Positions 8,456 to 17,925 are shown, counted from the stretch's first letter. The stretch is 64,000 nt of DNA from Thalassotalea_H sp040779345 (GCA_040779345.1 JBFONU010000013.1:1-64000); one strand, 5' to 3'. Translations and numbers: made by a program. The notes: generated by a model not told the origin, from the sequence alone.

Positions 8456-8482
8456 CTCAGAGGTATCTCCGAGAGTTTTTTT
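8456..8482 (+). terminator. Possible second terminator-like hairpin
   Basis: CTCAGAG (8456-8462) pairs with CTCCGAG (8467-8473) at 6 of 7 positions around GTAT. A run of seven T follows shortly after. Weak evidence on its own. Confidence 0.35.
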
Positions 8483-9057
8483 GAAGAAATGAGATATTTA
8501 ATGAATTAAAGATTCAATTTTACAATCGCTACATTGAATATCGAGATACAAAAGTTCCTGAACTTTGAAACCACTACTAACTTAATAGTATTTATTTCGG
8601 TTAGTTGATTTAATAAATATATTAAAGCTAATTTTCTTATCCATTAGCTAATATCTACTATACTGATGAAAACAATAAATAATATTGCGCTTTGATTAAG
8701 AAAACTTTCTTTGATTTAGTATTTTTATGTTTTTTATTGAATTAAATGAGAGCTTGGTTATTCCACAATTTACGTTTATAAGAAGTAGAGACGTGAGCAT
8801 TCATGTAACGATTGAGTTGCGACTAATTTAGCGCATAAGACTAATGCAACTTTCCCCTTTAAAAGTTAGTGCTTTAAAGTTTAATCGATAAAATTAAAGG
8901 ATTGATGCAATGATAGACACTGTGAATTTTTTTGAGGTATGTAGTGATTAATAGATAATAACTCTATGAAATTATAATAAATTGTAATGTATAAACTTGA
9001 AAAAATTTAATAGCTTAACTTTAATTATAAGTTGCTAGACCAATAAGGATAAAAAAC

Positions 9058-10128
9058 GTGAGACGTACAGACACTACACTTTTAGAACAAATGCAAATTA
9101 GTGAGCTTGAAATCTCAAATCGTATGGAGTTACTTGGCCTAGATAAAGCAGCTTTAGATCAATTATCTAACTATAAAACGCTTATTGAAGATAATGTCGA
9201 TGTTATTGTTGATGAATTTTATGAAAAGCAAACCGAAATTGATGAAATCTCTCTTTTAATAGGTGATGCGGATACTTTGGTTCGTTTACGAAATGCTCAA
9301 CGTAAATACGTTATTGACTTATTCTCAGGTCATTATGATAGCGAATACGTCAATAACCGCTTAAGAATAGGTATGGTTCACAAGCGAATTGGGGTTGAAC
9401 CCAAACTCTACCTCTCAGCAGTAAAAACCCTAAAAGAACTTATTGTAAAGCTGTTAAAAAACAAAGTGTCTGATGTGAGTACTTTAGACAATACCTTTAG
9501 AGCCTTAGACAACTTATTTTATTTCGATACGACGTTGGTTTTTGATACCTATATTGATAGCTTAGTTGGAGAAATTGAGTCTGCTAAAAGAAAAACAGAA
9601 GAATATGCAAAAAGTTTAGAGAAAAAGGTCGCGGAGAGAACCAAACAATTAGAAGAACAAACAAAGCTCGACCCATTAACCGGTATATATAATCAACGCG
9701 CGATGCATGATGTATTACGAAGAGAACTCGCAATAGCAAAAAGAAGAGAGTCTAGACTCTCGTTAATCTACATTGATATCGATAATTTTAAGCAAATCAA
9801 TGACAATGAAGGCCATATTAGGGGGGATGAAGTTCTAAAAGCACTGGGCACTATATTGTCTAATTGTATTAGAGAAGTCGATCTCGCCTGTCGATACGGT
9901 GGCGATGAGTTTTGCTTAATATTGCCAGAATGCCCCTTAGATAAAACAAAAGACATCTGTAATAGAGTGATTGATTTATTTACCGAAAGGTATCCTGATT
10001 ACTCTATAAGCATGGGAATTTCTGATATTGGTAATGGTGAAACCATTGAAGCTGCCGTACTGATTAAAAATGCCGATGTAAAAATGTATGAAGCAAAAAA
10101 AGAGAAGGGTTCATATATTTGTGTTTGA
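9058..10128 (+). CDS. Globin-coupled diguanylate cyclase (DosC-like)
   Basis: The protein has 356 residues. Residues 15-165 are a sensor globin with the probable heme-ligating histidine H108 in RIGMVHKRIG. A coiled-coil linker (about 170-203) leads to a GGDEF domain. The catalytic motif RYGGDEF (279-285) is intact, and an RxxD inhibitory site (R272-D275) lies exactly five residues before GGDEF. The protein should therefore sense O2 or NO through heme, make cyclic di-GMP and be product-inhibited. No membrane segment is present, so it is cytosolic. The start is GTG with AAGGAT upstream. E. coli DosC has the same architecture but a longer middle region. Confidence 0.92.
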   Translation: MRRTDTTLLEQMQISELEISNRMELLGLDKAALDQLSNYKTLIEDNVDVIVDEFYEKQTEIDEISLLIGDADTLVRLRNAQRKYVIDLFSGHYDSEYVNNRLRIGMVHKRIGVEPKLYLSAVKTLKELIVKLLKNKVSDVSTLDNTFRALDNLFYFDTTLVFDTYIDSLVGEIESAKRKTEEYAKSLEKKVAERTKQLEEQTKLDPLTGIYNQRAMHDVLRRELAIAKRRESRLSLIYIDIDNFKQINDNEGHIRGDEVLKALGTILSNCIREVDLACRYGGDEFCLILPECPLDKTKDICNRVIDLFTERYPDYSISMGISDIGNGETIEAAVLIKNADVKMYEAKKEKGSYICV

Positions 10129-10520
10129 GTGATTTGACAAAAAACCTCAATAAATATTTTTCAAATCAGAGGTAATCGTTCACTCGATTTTTCTCGTTTA
10201 TACTATCCCCATTATACTATTCCCATTAAAAGCCAGTTTATTCTAGACAGATTTCTAATGGTACATTATCAAATGAACTTAAAATTTTGCTTTATCGCGT
10301 TATTGATGATCTCAAGCAAATATTACCTGCAAATATAAACAATTGATTGACAATTTTCCCCGTTCAAAAGCAATAATAAAGCGTTGTTTTTTCACACTAT
10401 TGGAGTTGGATAACTTGAGCTAGAGTTTACAACTATAAATCTGAACAGATATAAGGATTATAAGTGTAATATCATTTACTTAATATCAGACTTATTAGGT
10501 AAGAATTATTATTGATTCAT

Positions 10521-10588
10521 CACACTTAACTAATCACACTTAACTAATCACACTTAACTAATCACACTTAATTAATCATACTTAACTA
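10521..10588. repeat. 14-bp tandem repeat, about five copies
   Basis: The unit CACACTTAACTAAT is repeated at 10521, 10535 and 10549 with identical sequence. The copy at 10563 has one change and a partial copy at 10577 is more diverged. It is non-coding and lies between the cyclase gene and a palindromic terminator. Such arrays can change copy number by slippage. Confidence 0.9.
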
Positions 10589-10710
10589 CCAGTCAACGCG
10601 CTTATTTTGAAATAAATACAATTAATTTAAAAATAATTGAACTAAATTGAAAATGACCGCTCTTACTATACAGAAGTGTTATTTCCCTTAGTATTTCATG
10701 TTTCTTATAT

Positions 10711-10744
10711 GCACTTACTTGAATTCAAGTAAGTGCTTTTTTTT
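10711..10744 (+). terminator. Perfect 26-bp palindrome with T tract
   Basis: Bases 10711-10736 read the same on both strands (arms GCACTTACTTGAA), and eight T follow. This is a strong rightward terminator. The nearest plus-strand gene ends 580 bp upstream, so a non-coding transcript may lie between. Confidence 0.75.
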
Positions 10745-10753
10745 GTCTAAAAT

Positions 10754-10987
10754 TCACTCTTTTCTATCACAGCACCCATTGCCAACTTGTATTGGTGGGC
10801 ACTTTACAGTGCCATATGAACAGTACACACAACAGTCACCTGCCAGTGGCTTTAATAACTGATAACAAGCACAACATTCATAAAAATACTGGCAAGCATT
10901 GGTTGGCATTACTTCTTCTTTTGTAAAACCACAATGCGGACAAGTAATTCTCGATAATAAAATAACCGCCATGAACTTTTGTTTCAT
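10754..10987 (-). CDS. Cysteine-rich small protein (GDCCVYCSYG family)
   Basis: The protein has 77 residues with eleven cysteines. A CPHCG knuckle near residue 17 and a CACYQ segment suggest a zinc ribbon. The C-terminal motif GDCCVYCSYGTVKCPPIQ is one I recognise from small uncharacterised proteins of marine and environmental proteobacteria. Its function is not established; metal binding is an inference from cysteine spacing. The ribosome site is poorly placed for the first ATG (AGG touches it), and the second ATG at codon 6 is a possible alternative start. Confidence 0.75.
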   Translation of the reverse strand: MKQKFMAVILLSRITCPHCGFTKEEVMPTNACQYFYECCACYQLLKPLAGDCCVYCSYGTVKCPPIQVGNGCCDRKE

Positions 10988-10993
10988 CCTCGT

Positions 10994-11050
10994 ATAAAAA
11001 AAACTCGTCTTACCCCTTAATTATAGCGAGGTAAAACGAGTTTAGTTTTT
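10994..11050 (-). terminator. Terminator after the amidohydrolase gene
   Basis: AAACTCGT (11001-11008) pairs with ACGAGTTT (11036-11043), and TTAC/GTAA extends the stem after one mismatch. A run of A lies to the left (T on the minus strand), with T-rich DNA also to the right. It probably ends the minus-strand gene at 11080. Confidence 0.7.
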
Positions 11051-11079
11051 ATCTTGGTAGGTAATGTATGAACTACATT

Positions 11080-14000
11080 TTATTTTTCAAAATAGAAAGT
11101 CGTCCGTTTATTATCATAATTGCCTTCTTCATTCATCGTTTCACTATTATATAAGCGGCCGTTTACCATGGTATAAACCACTTTGTCAGACAAACGGATA
11201 TCTTGACTAATATCACCATCAATAACGATCATATCGGCAAGTTTACCCACTTTAAGTGAACCTATTTGGTTATCTAAGCCTAACGTTTTTGCTGGATTGA
11301 TAGTTGCTGTGCTTAACGCCTCTAATGGCGTCATACCACCTTGTGCCATCATCCATATTTCCCAATGCATTGCTAAGCCTTCACGCTGACCATGACCACC
11401 TGAATTAACAAGAATACCAAGATCTAACATTTCCTTTGCCACTTTAGCGACATTGATATGGTTATAATGATGATGAGGCGCTTTAGTGCGACGCATTGAA
11501 CGAGGATCAAGAATTTCACTCGGCACATATTTACTCAAACGAGGGTGCTTCCAAACATCCGTTGTATCATACCAATAGTGTTCACCCGAAATACCGCCAT
11601 AAGCAACACCCATTGTTGGTGTGTAAGCCATAGCTGATTGTGACCAAAGTTGTTTAATATCATCATAAATTTTGGCTGTTGAAATTGAATGCTCAAGGGT
11701 TGTATGACCATCAACCAGCATCGACAAGTTATGCTGTAATAATGAACCACCTTCTGGCACTACCATCATTTTGGCTTCACGAGCCGCCTGAATAAATTGC
11801 TGACGCTGATTCCGACGTGGTTGATTATAACTTTTCACCGAAAATGCCCCTGCTTGCTTTAAACGTTCAACATGAAACTTAGCATCATCAAGGTTATCAA
11901 CATGCGCTGTACCACCCGCCCAAGTTGCACCATATAAAATGGTTCCGGTTGAAAATAGTCTTGGCGCGACAATTTGTCCGGCTTTTTGCATTTCACTTGC
12001 GGCGAAAAATTCAGTCGTATCGTTTGATGGATCATGAATAGTAGTGACACCTAAAGATAAGCCCGCATAGTTTTTCCAGTTTTGCTGAGGAATAATTTCA
12101 TTGCTGCCTTGAGCACCATGAGCGTGAGCATCAATAAGTCCTGGGATTATTGATTTACCTGTAATATCAATTATTTTAGCATTACTAGGTATTGCTACGT
12201 TGCCATTCTCTCCAATCGCCGAAATTTTATTACCATTAACAACAACAACGCCATTATTGATAATTTGTTCACCTTCCATGGTGATCACTTTCCCGCCGAC
12301 AAAAGCCACAGCCCCTGAAGGCTTATCCGCTTTTTTACTAAAACCTAAATAGGTTTTAGTAGGTTCAATCGTTTCTTTTTTAGCGGCTTTATCAGTATTC
12401 TCACTCGCTTTATAATCAAATAAACTTCCTAGATTAGCTTGGTATAAGTCAGCGCCAAGACTCCAGTAAAGTTGGTCTGATTTGCCATTCCAGCTGATCC
12501 CCTCACCTGCTCTCACTGAAAGCTGTTCAACGGGTAAGTTTTTCGCACTAGGTCCAGTATCAATAACACTGCCACGTTCCATAAATGGCGTAACAAACAC
12601 TTTAAAGCGTTCGGCAAATGCTAAGTATTTTCCGTTAGGAGATACATGATATTCAGTCGCGAATTTCCCTTGGTAAAGTGGTTGTTCTTTTTTATCAGCT
12701 AAATTAATTTTAACCAGCTGAGTTTTCTTGCCTGAGCGGATCACAAACACGCGATCATTTTTAGCACCAAAATGCGGCTTAACTCCCCACTCAGTGACTA
12801 ATGTTGATTTACCCCCTTTAACCGACACCATATAAACGCCAGTATTTAAACCCCACTTAGGATCAGTAATAAAACCACCTGATACTTTACGATACACTAC
12901 ATTTTTTCCATCAGGAGAGAAGCTTGGTTCAATATATTTTCCAGACTCTTTAGTAATGACTTTGCCTTTACCTCCTCGAGAAGAGATCACACGTAACGCG
13001 CCAAGTTTTTTATCATGCCATGTAGCGTAAACAATTTTCTTGCCATCGCGAGAAAAGCTAGGGTTTAACTCAAAGTGGTCTTTTTGTCGGGTTAATCGTT
13101 TAGCTTTCCCTTGTGTTTTACCATTGGCAATATTTTGCAGATAGATATAACCCGAAGATTCAAAGACGACTTTTTTACCATCAGGAGACACTTCAACATC
13201 ACGCAGCATTTTTACATCAAAATTATCTTGATCAAGGTCTTGCTGGAAGCGTAAATTGGTTTGAATTTTTTTCGACGTTTTAACATGGAACGGGATCACT
13301 TCACTCTTACCCGTACTTATATTTAGCTTGTTAATATGCCCACCAGACCAAAACACCATTTCTTTACTTTTTGGTAACCACGCCATGGTTGGGTACACCC
13401 CATGAATCGCCCATGTTTCTTGCATATCGCGGTCTAAACCTGAGTAGATTTTGCGTTCTTCGCCGCTTTTTAAGTCATATAAATATAAGTTTGACTGAAA
13501 GTCATCACGGCTCACATACGCAAGATATTTTCCATCAGGTGAAGGCACGGGACGAATAGCGCCACCTTTGCCGGAAATAATCACTTTAATATCGCCGGTA
13601 GCAAGCTCTAAACGCTTGATTTTATAAATACCTTTTTCAGAGTCTTTACTGTAATGAAAGGTTTTTCCTTGCGTGGCATCTTGTGAAAAGTAAACATATT
13701 TGCCATCGTGTGAAAATGCCGGCTCGCCTAAATCTTTTTGCTCATTAGGTCGCTTTGTTAACATCACACCGCTACCACCAGTTTTATGGTACATCCACAC
13801 TTCACCCGCTCCTAATGAACGAGAGCCAGTAAAATGTTTACGCCCTACAAGATAGTTACCATCGGGAGACCACGCCGGACTATTTAATAAACGGAAGGTT
13901 TCAGAACTCACCGCTTTGCCTTCACTCCCGTCTGATTTCATGATCCATAAGTTATCACCGCCATCTTCATCAGAAGTAAATGCAATATGTTGTCCATCAG

Positions 14001-14343
14001 GGCTAAAGCGTGGTTGCATTTGCCATGCAATGTCTGTCATCAATGGCGTCGCTTCACCACCAGAAATTGGCATGGTATAAATATCACCTAACAAATCAAA
14101 TACGATTTTTTTGCCATCAGGGCTAACATCAACATTCATCCATGTGCCTTGAGTCACATCGATACTCGCCGTGGTAAATTCGCCTTGGGGATTATTGACT
14201 GCCCACTTTTCTGGTTTTTCTTCTTTGGCACTCTTGGTCTCATCTGCAAAAAATGCGGTGCTCGTCGCAGAAAAAGTTAATGCAATTGAAAGTGATAAAA
14301 TTTTAAATTTTTTATAACCATTCTTTATTTTTAATTGAGGCAT
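11080..14343 (-). CDS. Exported beta-propeller (PD40) / amidohydrolase fusion protein
   Basis: The protein has 1087 residues and a signal peptide (about 1-31). Residues 50-660 contain many TolB/PD40-type repeats with SPDGK or SRDGK signatures, forming one or two beta-propellers. Residues 675-1087 form an amidohydrolase domain: the metal motif DAHAHG is near residue 740, a lysine region is SVKSYNQP, a later histidine region is LEHSISTAK, and the closing ADMIVIDGDI motif is typical. The family is known as imidazolonepropionase-like or dipeptidase-like amidohydrolases fused to WD40-like repeats; its physiological substrate is generally unknown. It is likely periplasmic and metal-dependent. Monocistronic, with terminators on both sides. 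Confidence 0.88.
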   Translation of the reverse strand: MPQLKIKNGYKKFKILSLSIALTFSATSTAFFADETKSAKEEKPEKWAVNNPQGEFTTASIDVTQGTWMNVDVSPDGKKIVFDLLGDIYTMPISGGEATPLMTDIAWQMQPRFSPDGQHIAFTSDEDGGDNLWIMKSDGSEGKAVSSETFRLLNSPAWSPDGNYLVGRKHFTGSRSLGAGEVWMYHKTGGSGVMLTKRPNEQKDLGEPAFSHDGKYVYFSQDATQGKTFHYSKDSEKGIYKIKRLELATGDIKVIISGKGGAIRPVPSPDGKYLAYVSRDDFQSNLYLYDLKSGEERKIYSGLDRDMQETWAIHGVYPTMAWLPKSKEMVFWSGGHINKLNISTGKSEVIPFHVKTSKKIQTNLRFQQDLDQDNFDVKMLRDVEVSPDGKKVVFESSGYIYLQNIANGKTQGKAKRLTRQKDHFELNPSFSRDGKKIVYATWHDKKLGALRVISSRGGKGKVITKESGKYIEPSFSPDGKNVVYRKVSGGFITDPKWGLNTGVYMVSVKGGKSTLVTEWGVKPHFGAKNDRVFVIRSGKKTQLVKINLADKKEQPLYQGKFATEYHVSPNGKYLAFAERFKVFVTPFMERGSVIDTGPSAKNLPVEQLSVRAGEGISWNGKSDQLYWSLGADLYQANLGSLFDYKASENTDKAAKKETIEPTKTYLGFSKKADKPSGAVAFVGGKVITMEGEQIINNGVVVVNGNKISAIGENGNVAIPSNAKIIDITGKSIIPGLIDAHAHGAQGSNEIIPQQNWKNYAGLSLGVTTIHDPSNDTTEFFAASEMQKAGQIVAPRLFSTGTILYGATWAGGTAHVDNLDDAKFHVERLKQAGAFSVKSYNQPRRNQRQQFIQAAREAKMMVVPEGGSLLQHNLSMLVDGHTTLEHSISTAKIYDDIKQLWSQSAMAYTPTMGVAYGGISGEHYWYDTTDVWKHPRLSKYVPSEILDPRSMRRTKAPHHHYNHINVAKVAKEMLDLGILVNSGGHGQREGLAMHWEIWMMAQGGMTPLEALSTATINPAKTLGLDNQIGSLKVGKLADMIVIDGDISQDIRLSDKVVYTMVNGRLYNSETMNEEGNYDNKRTTFYFEK

Positions 14344-14417
14344 GCTTTTTGTACCTATTTGTTATTATTAATGCTTTCTCAGTGTATATACTGAATAAAA
14401 TATGACTATAGATAATA

Positions 14418-14450
14418 AAACACACTTTATTCATAGAATAAAGTGTGTTT
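14418..14450 (-). terminator. 15-bp stem hairpin after ubiX
   Basis: Bases 14418-14432 and 14436-14450 are perfect 15-bp inverted arms (core ACACTTTATTC) around a 3-nt loop. The minus-strand 3' flank is TTTTATTAT, so it can end the mpl-ubiX transcript 70 bp past the ubiX stop. Confidence 0.7.
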
Positions 14451-14520
14451 CGATAAATGACTATTCTCAGAGGATAAACGCAGGTTAATAGCTCAATTTA
14501 AACTTTCTTTCTCTCAAAAC

Positions 14521-15141
14521 TTATTTTTGATATCCCCAACGCGGCATAATATCCTGCTCAATATTGAGATGATCTAATAGTCGTCCAACCATAAAGTCCA
14601 CTAAGTCATTAATTGATTGAGGTTGATGATAAAAACCTGGCGCAGCTGGCATAATAGTTACGCCCATTTGCGAAAGCGTTAGCATATTTTGCAAATGTAT
14701 GGTTGAAAAAGGTGTTTCTCTCGGGACAAGTATCAATTGACCACGCTCTTTGATCACCACATCTGCCGCACGCTCGATTAAGTTATCACTCATACCTTGG
14801 CTTATGGCCGCTAATGTGCCAGTTGAGCATGGGCACACTATCATCTTTTTAGGTGCGGCTGAGCCTGATGCCACCGGTGAAAACCATTGCTCTTTACCAA
14901 AAAAAGTAATTTGTTCAGGCTTTGCGTTAAATTTTTCTGTTAATAGTTTACTAGCAGCATCAGGTGAACTTGGTAATTTCAAATCCACTTCGGTATCAAA
15001 TACGATGCGAGCAGCGCTTGAACATAAAATATAGAGTTGATGATCCGCAGCAATTAAACATTCAATTAATCGTAAGGCGTAAAGAGAGCCTGAGGCACCA
15101 GTGATCGCAATGGTAATTTTTTCTTTAAACTCACTCATCAT
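14521..15141 (-). CDS. ubiX: Flavin prenyltransferase UbiX
   Basis: UbiX prenylates FMN to prenyl-FMN, the cofactor of the UbiD decarboxylase in ubiquinone synthesis. The protein has 206 residues. The FMN-binding start ITGASGSLYALRLIE, the CPCSTGTLAAISQG motif and the LVPRETPFSTIHLQNM segment are all diagnostic. It is 12 bp downstream of mpl and surely cotranscribed. Two ATG codons are adjacent (15141 and 15138), and GGGGA lies 3-6 bases before them; the second may be the true start. Confidence 0.96.
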   Translation of the reverse strand: MMSEFKEKITIAITGASGSLYALRLIECLIAADHQLYILCSSAARIVFDTEVDLKLPSSPDAASKLLTEKFNAKPEQITFFGKEQWFSPVASGSAAPKKMIVCPCSTGTLAAISQGMSDNLIERAADVVIKERGQLILVPRETPFSTIHLQNMLTLSQMGVTIMPAAPGFYHQPQSINDLVDFMVGRLLDHLNIEQDIMPRWGYQK

Positions 15142-15153
15142 TATTCCCCATAT

Positions 15154-16545
15154 TTACTTTGCTATGCCTGCTAGAAGCTTCTCATGAATGTTGCCAAAGC
15201 CACCATTGCTCATGACCACAAGGGTATCGCCTTGTTGCGAGTTTTCAATAATATGCTGTACAAAATCATCAAAATTATTATTCACAAAACAAGGCTGCTG
15301 ACAATCGCTAATTAAATCATCGACTGACCACTGCACTTTATCGCCTTGATAAACATAGGTGATATCCGCTTCAGCTAATGATTGCGCTAAAGTGTTTTTA
15401 TGCACACCCGATTTCATGGTATTCGATCTAGGCTCAAGTATCGCAATAATGCGATTATCACCTTTTTTGTCACCGACGCTAGCACGTACTCCTTCTAGCG
15501 TTTTCCTTATAGCGGTTGGATGATGGGCAAAATCATCGAAGACACGAATACTCTTACCCTTCTCAATGGTGACTTCACCACGCAGTTCTAATCGACGTTT
15601 AGTATTAATAAATTCAGCTAATGCTTCGATACCCACATGTGCAGGGACACCAGCATGGCGAGCAGCCGCAATGGCCATCAAGCCATTATCAACATTAAAA
15701 TCACCAATTAAATTCCATTTTACTGTCCCTTGAATCTCCCCCTTAAAGCGAACAATAAATTCACTGCCGTCAGCAAGAATTTTTTCTGCATGCCAACCTT
15801 GAGTTAAGTTGTTAGTGTTGGTGCTCACTTCCACAGGAGTCCAACATCCTTGCTTTAAGGTGTCAGTAACTGCTTGCTCACTGTCTGGATAGATCACTAA
15901 ACCATTACTGGGCACCATACGAATTAAATGATGAAACTGACGTTGAATATCACTGAGATCATTAAAAATATCGGCATGGTCAAATTCCATATTATTAATC
16001 ACTAACGTACGCGGTCGGTAATGAACAAATTTAGACCGTTTATCAAAAAACGCCGTATCATACTCATCCGCTTCAATGACAAAAAACGGCGCATCGCCTA
16101 AACGTGCTGAACAGTCAAAATTTTGTGGAACACCGCCAATAAGAAAACCAGGTTTCATATTGGCATATTCTAAAATCCAGGTGAGCATAGAACTGGTGGT
16201 GGTTTTACCATGTGTACCTGAAACGGCTAATACCCAGCGATCTTTTAATACATGTTCAAGTAACCATTGAGGACCTGAAATATAAGGGATGTTACGATCT
16301 AAAACATACTCAACCATAGCATTACCACGGGCCATTGCATTACCCACAATCACTAAATCGGGTTCATCGGCTAAATGTTCAATGGTGTAACCCTGTTTCA
16401 GTTCAATGCCAAGTTGTTCAAGCTGTGTACTCATTGGCGGATAAACATTAGCATCACAACCTGACACTCTATGCCCTAATTGTTTTGCAATAGCGGCAAT
16501 ACCACCCATAAATGTGCCACAAATACCTAATATATGAAGATGCAT
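15154..16545 (-). CDS. mpl: UDP-MurNAc:L-Ala-gamma-D-Glu-meso-DAP ligase Mpl
   Basis: Mpl recycles peptidoglycan by joining the recovered tripeptide to UDP-MurNAc in an ATP-dependent reaction in the cytosol. The product is 463 residues with the start chosen here. The N-terminus MHLHILGICGTFMGG is near-identical to known Mpl. The Mur-ligase ATP loop AVSGTHGKTTTSSM, the EADEYDTAFFD motif and the FDDFAHHPTAIRKT motif are intact. The ATG at 16545 has AGGAA 6-8 bases upstream; an upstream in-frame ATG at 16563 lacks family support. It heads an operon with ubiX. Confidence 0.96.
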   Translation of the reverse strand: MHLHILGICGTFMGGIAAIAKQLGHRVSGCDANVYPPMSTQLEQLGIELKQGYTIEHLADEPDLVIVGNAMARGNAMVEYVLDRNIPYISGPQWLLEHVLKDRWVLAVSGTHGKTTTSSMLTWILEYANMKPGFLIGGVPQNFDCSARLGDAPFFVIEADEYDTAFFDKRSKFVHYRPRTLVINNMEFDHADIFNDLSDIQRQFHHLIRMVPSNGLVIYPDSEQAVTDTLKQGCWTPVEVSTNTNNLTQGWHAEKILADGSEFIVRFKGEIQGTVKWNLIGDFNVDNGLMAIAAARHAGVPAHVGIEALAEFINTKRRLELRGEVTIEKGKSIRVFDDFAHHPTAIRKTLEGVRASVGDKKGDNRIIAILEPRSNTMKSGVHKNTLAQSLAEADITYVYQGDKVQWSVDDLISDCQQPCFVNNNFDDFVQHIIENSQQGDTLVVMSNGGFGNIHEKLLAGIAK

Positions 16546-16746
16546 AACATTCCTAAACGTCATTCTAAAATTTGAGTATGGCGCAGTAAATTCCGAGGAC
16601 GCGCCAATATCCCGCTAATATACCCAAATCAAATAGAAAAAACACAATTGATGAAATAAACTGATCTAAAGATTGCATTCTTTGCTTATTTTGCGAAGAT
16701 TCTATCTCTGTTTTTGCTCTTTTAATTATCCACCGTAAGGAAAACT

Positions 16747-17913
16747 GTGACTTCTCCTTTTGTTCAATCACTTCATATTTATCCGATTAAGTCGACGGCG
16801 GGCATTTCACTATCAACAACTTGGGTCGATGATTTTGGCTTAAGCTTTGACCGGCGTTTTGTGCTTGCTGATTTAAACGGGCAATTTATTACTGCGCGTA
16901 CTCAACCAAACTTATGCTTGATTCAAAGCCATTTAACGCCAGAAGGTTTAGTGTTAACAGCGCCTAACATGCCTGTTTTAGAAGTGAAATTTGCAAATTT
17001 TAGCGAGCAATATCATCAAGTCACAGTGTGGCAAGATACAATCAATTCATTATATTGCCATCAAATGTATGACAAATGGTTTAGCCAATATCTAAACCTA
17101 CCATGCCAATTACATTACTTTGCAGAAAAATCATCCCGCAAGGTTACAAACAGTGAGCGCCAAGTTGGTTTTGCTGATGGCTATCCTTTATTGTTAATTT
17201 CGCAAGCATCATTAGATGACCTCAACCATAGAATAAACGCTCATACCGTGAGTATGGCTCAATTTCGTCCCAATATTGTCGTCAATAATACCGATGCATT
17301 TGCTGAGGATAATTGGCAGTTTATTAAAATTGGCGAAGTGGAATTTGAAATAAGCAAACCTTGTAGTCGTTGTATATTTACGACAATCGACCCTAATTGT
17401 GCACACAAGCATCTTGAACAAGAGCCGTTAACCACCTTAAAAAAATATCGCCAAGTCGCCAGTGGTGATGTGATGTTTGGGCAGAATTTAATTGCCTTAA
17501 ATCAAGGGCAAATCAAGCAAGGCGATAACGTTACAATTATCAGCAAGCAATCGCCCCCTATTTTCTCATTTCCTAGTAATAAAGAGGTTAAACAGGTAGA
17601 AACAACAATATTGGCTAATAATGATTCACCGAAAAAAGTGATACCTAAGAAGGTCAATATAACTTTTGATTCTTGGAATAAAGTGCATCAAGGTAATACT
17701 CAAGAGCCTATTTTAGATCAAGGTGAAAGCGCTGGCTTAATTCTCCCCTACTCATGTCGAGGTGGCATGTGCGGGCGTTGTAAAATAAAACTTAACAGTG
17801 GTGAAGTTAGACAATTAGCGGATGATGGCTTAACAGACGATGAAAAAGCTCAAGGGTATGTATTAGCGTGTAGCGCAGTTCCTCAGTCTGATTTAATTCT
17901 CAGTGCTAACTAA
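16747..17913 (+). CDS. ycbX: MOSC / 2Fe-2S ferredoxin fusion protein (YcbX-like)
   Basis: The protein has 388 residues. The N-terminal MOSC beta-barrel starts at about residue 4 (LHIYPIKSTAGISL), and the MOSC domain proper spans about 100-265 with a conserved cysteine in SKPCSRCIFTTID. Residues 300-388 are a plant-type 2Fe-2S ferredoxin with cluster cysteines in YSCRGGMCGRCK and a fourth near VLACSA. E. coli YcbX has this layout and, with molybdenum cofactor, reduces N-hydroxylated compounds. The start is GTG with AAGGAAA upstream. It is 12 bp ahead of pxpA, so it probably starts the pxpABC transcript. Confidence 0.92.
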   Translation: MTSPFVQSLHIYPIKSTAGISLSTTWVDDFGLSFDRRFVLADLNGQFITARTQPNLCLIQSHLTPEGLVLTAPNMPVLEVKFANFSEQYHQVTVWQDTINSLYCHQMYDKWFSQYLNLPCQLHYFAEKSSRKVTNSERQVGFADGYPLLLISQASLDDLNHRINAHTVSMAQFRPNIVVNNTDAFAEDNWQFIKIGEVEFEISKPCSRCIFTTIDPNCAHKHLEQEPLTTLKKYRQVASGDVMFGQNLIALNQGQIKQGDNVTIISKQSPPIFSFPSNKEVKQVETTILANNDSPKKVIPKKVNITFDSWNKVHQGNTQEPILDQGESAGLILPYSCRGGMCGRCKIKLNSGEVRQLADDGLTDDEKAQGYVLACSAVPQSDLILSAN

Positions 17914-17925
17914 AGTGAGAAGAAC

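Larger units (their letters stand above)
7964..9057. other. 1.1-kb gene-poor intergenic region
   Basis: No convincing coding region is visible. The longest ORF (68 codons, minus strand, 8026-8232) has no recognisable domain and no family-like composition. The region holds two terminator-like hairpins (8295-8320 and 8456-8480) and otherwise very AT-rich DNA up to the cyclase gene. The first hairpin implies a rightward transcript of unknown nature ending there, possibly a small RNA or the remains of a gene. Confidence 0.6.
10129..10753. other. Non-coding region with tandem repeat and palindrome
   Basis: These 625 bp carry no credible gene. They contain a 14-bp tandem repeat (10521-10588) and a perfect 26-bp palindrome with a T tract (10711-10744). 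About 100 bp between the two could hold a short transcript ended by the palindrome. Confidence 0.6.

Noticed and set aside
16565..16771. 68-codon minus-strand ORF between mpl and ycbX
   Set aside because: It overlaps the start of ycbX on the other strand and occupies the divergent promoter region; no family resemblance.
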